A DNA stretch of 64,000 bases from positions 1,116,001-1,180,000 of the forward strand of contig CAVZRL010000009.1 in assembly GCA_963777775.1 (NCBI GenBank), read 5' to 3'. The position numbers and the translations under genes were made by a program. The notes under the pieces are model-generated. The model saw only the letters and a program-made list of their open reading frames with translations, was not told where the DNA came from and made no database searches. How positions within the stretch are numbered: the stretch's first letter is position 1; every line of letters begins with the position of its first letter. Positions 60,749-64,000 of this stretch are shown in pieces. Origin of the DNA: WHSW01 sp963777775. Lineage in GTDB: Bacteria; Actinomycetota; Thermoleophilia; Solirubrobacterales; 70-9.

Positions 60749-63061
60749 GTGCGCGTAGCCATCGTCTCGCCCTATTCCTGGACCTATCCGGGGGGCGTCA
60801 ACAGGCACGTCGACGCACTCGCCGGCGAGCTCATCGATCGCCGCCACGAGGTTCGCGTGCTTGCTCCCTGGGACCCGCCCGGTCGACTGAGCCGGGCACT
60901 TCATCGTGGCGCTCCCGAGTCCCGCGAGATCCCCGAGTACCTGGTCCCCCTGGCCCGCACGGTCGGGATCGGCGCCAATGGCTCGGTCTCGAACCTGTGT
61001 GTGTTCCCTGAGGGTGTCGTCAAGCTGCGCCGCGAGCTGCGCGCCTTCGACCCCGATGTGGTCCACGTTCACGAGCCGCCCGGGTTCCTGGTCGGCTCCG
61101 ACGCCTGCACCTACCGCGCGGCGCCCGTGGTCGGGACCTTTCACGCGTATTCGACCAAGCCGCTGCCGAACCTGACCGGCGTCGCCGCCGGGGCGCGCCG
61201 GGCGTTCAACCAGCTCCATGCGCGGATCGCCGTCTCCGAGGCGGCCGCCTGGACGGGCAGGCGCTGGTTCGGCGGCGAGTACGAGGTGATTCCGAACGGC
61301 GTCGACACGAGCGCCTGTCCGAGCGGGCCCAAGCCCGCCTCGGACAGGTTCGAGGTGCTGTTCGTCGGCCGGGCGGAGGAGCGCAAGGGCTTGCCGGTCC
61401 TGCTCGCCGCCTTCGAGGCGCTGGTCGAGCACGTGCCGGCGCGGCTGACCGTGATCGGGGTCGAGGCCGAGGAGGTGCGCCGCTACCTCGCCGACCCCGA
61501 GGTCGAGGCGCACGTCGACGCCCGCGGCCGGGTCGGCGAGGAGGAGCTCTGGCGGGGACTGCACGAGGCGGACCTGCTCTGCGCCCCGTCGCTGGCCGGC
61601 GAGAGCTTCGGGATGATCCTGACCGAGGCGTTCGCGGCCGGCACCCCGGTGCTCGCATCCGGCATCGCCGGCTACTCGGACGTCGTCGATGACGGCGTCG
61701 ACGGGCTGCTGGTCCCGCCCGCTGATCCACAGCGGCTCGGCGAGGAGCTTCACGCGCTCAGTCACGACCCCGCCCGCCTGCGGCGGATGGGGGAGGCGGC
61801 CCGCGAGTCGGCCGGCCGCTATGCCTGGCCCACCGTGGCCGGAAGGGTCGAGTCGGTCTACGACCGGGTCACGACCGAGCCGGTGCCCGAGCCCTCGGGT
61901 GCGCTCGAGGCGTTCGCCCGGCGCACCGGCCTGGTGCCGATCGACGGCTCAGCGGCGATCCGCGCCCGGCGCCTGCCGTCGCTTGATCCCTCCCCGGCCA
62001 CCGGCGGCCGTGCCCGCGCGGCGCGCCGGGCCGCGCTTGGCGTGGCCGGAGTACTGGGCGCCGCGCTGACCTTCATCGCCGCGAAGCGGATCGGGGTCGA
62101 CACGGTGGTCGCGAACGTGGTCCGGTCGGACCTCACCTGGGTGCTGGTGGCGACGGCGCTGATGTGCGCCTCGCTGTTCCTTCGCGCCAGCTCGTGGTTC
62201 GCGATCGCCCGGTCCGCCCTCCCGACGGGACCCCTGCGCCGCCGCGACGTGACCTCGGCGACGATGATCGGGGTGCTGATGTCCGCGACCCTGCCCGCGC
62301 GCCTCGGAGAACCGGCGAGGGCGATGGTGCTCGCCCGCCGGGTCGGACGCATGCGCGAAACCCTGCCCGTGCTGCTCGGGACGCTCGTCTCGCAGTCGGT
62401 GCTCAATATCGTCGCCCTGGTCATTCTCGGCGCGATCATCGTCGGCTCGACCGATCTCTTTCACTCCAGCTCGGAGCGCCTCTTCCTGCTCAGCCTCGCG
62501 CCGATGGTGCTGCTGGTCGCAGTGCTGCTGGCCCCGGTCCTGGTCCGCCAGAACGGCTCCGGACGGGTCGCCCGCGTGGTCGGAGCGATCCGCAGCGCCC
62601 TGCTGCGGGTCCGCAGCGGCCTGGTCGTCTTCCGCGATCCGCGCCGGGGCCCGGTGGCGGCGATCGCCCAGCTCGTGGCATGGGGCCTTCAGCTGCTCGC
62701 CTGCTTCGCGCTCTTTACCGCCCTCGGTCTCGACCACGAGCCCGCGATCGGGATCGGGGCCGCGGCGGCGGTGTTGTTCGCGGTCAACGTGACCGCTGTG
62801 ATCCCGGCGACCCCGTCGAACATCGGGGTGTTCCAGCTCGCGACGATCAGCGTCCTGACCACCGGTTTCGGGATCGGGGCCGCTGACGCGCTCGCCTACG
62901 GGGTGATCCTGCAGGCGGTCGAGATCGCGACCGCGGTTACCCTCGGCCTGCCGGCCCTGGTCCGCGAGGGCGTCACCTGGCAGGACATGCGCCTGCGAGC
63001 CCTGTCCGCCGCTCCGGTTCGCCTGCGCCCGGTGGAGGCCGGCGAGTCGGTTTCGTCGTAG
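60749..63061 (+). CDS. fusion of a PimA-like glycosyltransferase and an LPG-synthase-type membrane domain
   Basis: A 770-residue protein. Residues 1-375 form a GT4 glycosyltransferase close to phosphatidylinositol mannosyltransferase: VSPYSWTYPGGVNRHVD, VHVHEPPGF, VGRAEERKGL, and ESFGMILTEAFAAGTPV. Residues 420-760 form an AglD/MprF-type transmembrane domain (RLGEPARAMVLARRVG, IPATPSNIGVFQLATI). Lipid substrate binding and sugar transfer may thus be joined. No third-domain catalytic module is seen. Likely membrane-bound, modifying a glycolipid. Confidence 0.88.
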   Translation: MRVAIVSPYSWTYPGGVNRHVDALAGELIDRRHEVRVLAPWDPPGRLSRALHRGAPESREIPEYLVPLARTVGIGANGSVSNLCVFPEGVVKLRRELRAFDPDVVHVHEPPGFLVGSDACTYRAAPVVGTFHAYSTKPLPNLTGVAAGARRAFNQLHARIAVSEAAAWTGRRWFGGEYEVIPNGVDTSACPSGPKPASDRFEVLFVGRAEERKGLPVLLAAFEALVEHVPARLTVIGVEAEEVRRYLADPEVEAHVDARGRVGEEELWRGLHEADLLCAPSLAGESFGMILTEAFAAGTPVLASGIAGYSDVVDDGVDGLLVPPADPQRLGEELHALSHDPARLRRMGEAARESAGRYAWPTVAGRVESVYDRVTTEPVPEPSGALEAFARRTGLVPIDGSAAIRARRLPSLDPSPATGGRARAARRAALGVAGVLGAALTFIAAKRIGVDTVVANVVRSDLTWVLVATALMCASLFLRASSWFAIARSALPTGPLRRRDVTSATMIGVLMSATLPARLGEPARAMVLARRVGRMRETLPVLLGTLVSQSVLNIVALVILGAIIVGSTDLFHSSSERLFLLSLAPMVLLVAVLLAPVLVRQNGSGRVARVVGAIRSALLRVRSGLVVFRDPRRGPVAAIAQLVAWGLQLLACFALFTALGLDHEPAIGIGAAAAVLFAVNVTAVIPATPSNIGVFQLATISVLTTGFGIGAADALAYGVILQAVEIATAVTLGLPALVREGVTWQDMRLRALSAAPVRLRPVEAGESVSS

Positions 63062-63105
63062 CCCGCCGCGACCGGCGATGGCGAGCGCCTCGCTATCCTT
63101 TCTGC

Positions 63106-63205
63106 ACCATCCAGAGCGGCTGAGGGACCCGGACCTCCGATGCCGCCGCAACCGCTGATCTCCCCGGAGAGACGCATGGTGCGACAGCCGGGACCGATGG
63201 AGGTA
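63106..63205 (+). promoter_or_regulatory. SAM riboswitch (SAM-I clan) controlling metH
   Basis: Conserved S-box cores are visible: AGAGCGGCTGAGGGA (63113-63127), GATGCCGCCGCAACC (63139-63153), then GGTGC (63178-63182). P1 pairs CCATC (63108-63112) with GATGG (63196-63200). CCCGG in the P2 loop can pair with CCGGG (63188-63192) as the pseudoknot. The SD GGAGGT (63199-63204) shares two bases with P1. No terminator follows, so control is probably translational. Confidence 0.85.
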
Positions 63206-63211
63206 GGCCAC

Positions 63212-64000
63212 TTGCGAGGCGCAGACAGCCGAGACAGAGACTTCCTCAGCGCGATCCGCGAGCGGATCGTGGTCTTCGACGGCGGCATGGGCGCGACCCT
63301 GGAGCAGTTCGACCTCGGCCCCGAGGACTACGGCGGGCTGGCGGGCAAGTGCCACGAGGCGCTGGTCCTCAACCGCCCCGACGTGATCGAGGGCGTGCAT
63401 GCGTCGATGCTTGATGCCGGCGCGCAGGTGGTCGAGACCGACACCTTCCAGGGCTCGCGGATCAAGCTCGACGAGTGGGGTCTGGGAGAGCAGACGCTCG
63501 AAATCAACACCAGAGCGGCGGAGATCGCGCGCAAGGCCGCCGGGCCGGAGCGCTTCGTCGCCGGCTCGATCGGGCCGACCGGATTCCTGCCCGCGTCCGA
63601 CGACCCGACCCTGGGCGCGATCTCGTTCGCCGAGCTCGTCGAGGTGTTCGCCGAGCAGGCACGCGGCCTGGTCGCCGGCGGCGCCGACCTGATCATCATC
63701 GAGACGGCGCAGGACATCCTCGAGGTCAAGGCGGCGGTGTTCGGGGCCCGCGAGGCGTTCAAGCAGGCCGGCCGCGAGCTGCCGATCCAGACCTCCGTCT
63801 CGCTGCTGCCCCAGGGCGGCAAGATGCTGCTCGGGACGGACATCCAGGCGGTGCTGACGACCCTGGCGGCGCTCGACGTGCAGGTGATCGGGCTCAATTG
63901 CTCGACCGGCCCCGAGGACATGCGCGACGCGATCCGCTACCTGGGCGAGACCTGCCCGCTGCCGGTCCACTGCATCCCCAACGCCGGCCTCCCGCTCCAG
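63212..64000 (+). CDS. metH: methionine synthase MetH, N-terminal homocysteine-binding domain, 3' truncated by window edge
   Basis: Cobalamin-dependent methionine synthase. The 263 residues in the window cover the homocysteine S-methyltransferase barrel: VVFDGGMGATLEQFDL, VETDTFQGSRIKLDEWG, GSIGPTGFLPASDD, and IGLNCSTGPEDM with the first zinc cysteine. TTG start with SD GGAGGT 7 nt upstream; an in-frame ATG at 63197 lies within the riboswitch and lacks an SD. The frame runs to the window end without a stop. Methionine synthesis under SAM control fits the function. Confidence 0.93.
   Translation, partial: MRGADSRDRDFLSAIRERIVVFDGGMGATLEQFDLGPEDYGGLAGKCHEALVLNRPDVIEGVHASMLDAGAQVVETDTFQGSRIKLDEWGLGEQTLEINTRAAEIARKAAGPERFVAGSIGPTGFLPASDDPTLGAISFAELVEVFAEQARGLVAGGADLIIIETAQDILEVKAAVFGAREAFKQAGRELPIQTSVSLLPQGGKMLLGTDIQAVLTTLAALDVQVIGLNCSTGPEDMRDAIRYLGETCPLPVHCIPNAGLPLQ

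Noticed and set aside
58886..61765. A 959-codon open frame on the minus strand
   Set aside because: It lies antisense to two well-supported genes; its composition (Arg, Gly, Asp and Glu repeats) is typical of open antisense frames in GC-rich DNA.

Overview
The window is very GC-rich chromosomal DNA with dense, mostly bidirectional gene packing. Gene content suggests an aerobic heterotrophic actinobacterium, most likely a deep-branching lineage such as Thermoleophilia/Solirubrobacterales. The clues are a group 1h-type [NiFe] hydrogenase locus, FprA, HemQ, a PimA-like glycosyltransferase, DUF4349/ECF pairs and many acyl-CoA dehydrogenases. The taxonomic call is inference. I see no tRNA, rRNA, CRISPR array, insertion sequence or prophage, and no stretch over about 300 bases without a gene.

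Region 1 (1-12246): a long, translationally coupled operon for an actinobacterial high-affinity uptake hydrogenase. The small subunit is cut by the window edge. It is followed by the large subunit, a NifU/Rieske-like fusion, three accessory proteins of unknown role, an endopeptidase, HypA, HypB, a double-SIS protein, a membrane protein, HypF and a small unknown. hypC, hypD and hypE are not in the window. Region 2 (12332-17499): superoxide dismutase, an SCP2-like protein, an FMN-binding split-barrel protein, a Nudix hydrolase, a 59-residue rubredoxin, and an ECF sigma factor coupled to a membrane DUF4349 protein. Region 3 (17549-23030): biotin synthesis (bioB-bioF-bioD and bioA), interrupted by two tandem paralogous tiny genes, each behind a CRP-type operator centred at -41.5; then a DNA glycosylase.

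Region 4 (23114-41653): two overlapping exported sulfatases, a patatin-like lipase, a decarboxylase-like crotonase next to a lone biotinyl domain, glycerol kinase, a frameshifted acyltransferase, dehydrogenases/reductases, two acyl-CoA dehydrogenases, an M43 metalloprotease, and a decayed YCII/sigma-factor pair. Region 5 (41641-48073): a probable acyl-CoA catabolic regulon (acyl-CoA dehydrogenase, crotonase, carboxyltransferase, BKACE-type enzyme, class III CoA-transferase, MerR regulator) built around a divergent promoter covered by an AT-rich inverted repeat. Region 6 (48070-53770): a nitrilase-TetR pair under a perfect palindrome, a small envelope operon (DUF4235-like, holin-like, DUF3618), DegV and epimerases. 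Region 7 (53800-64000): Fe-S and heme functions (ErpA-type carrier, GrxD, BolA, FprA, HemQ), an ABC-F ATPase, envelope glycosylation genes, and metH under a SAM riboswitch whose closing helix contains the ribosome binding site.

A genome-style feature stands out. Most operon-first genes carry a TANNNT -10 hexamer 6-10 nt before the start codon, implying leaderless or near-leaderless mRNAs. The hydrogenase genes and the tiny tandem genes instead use strong Shine-Dalgarno sequences.
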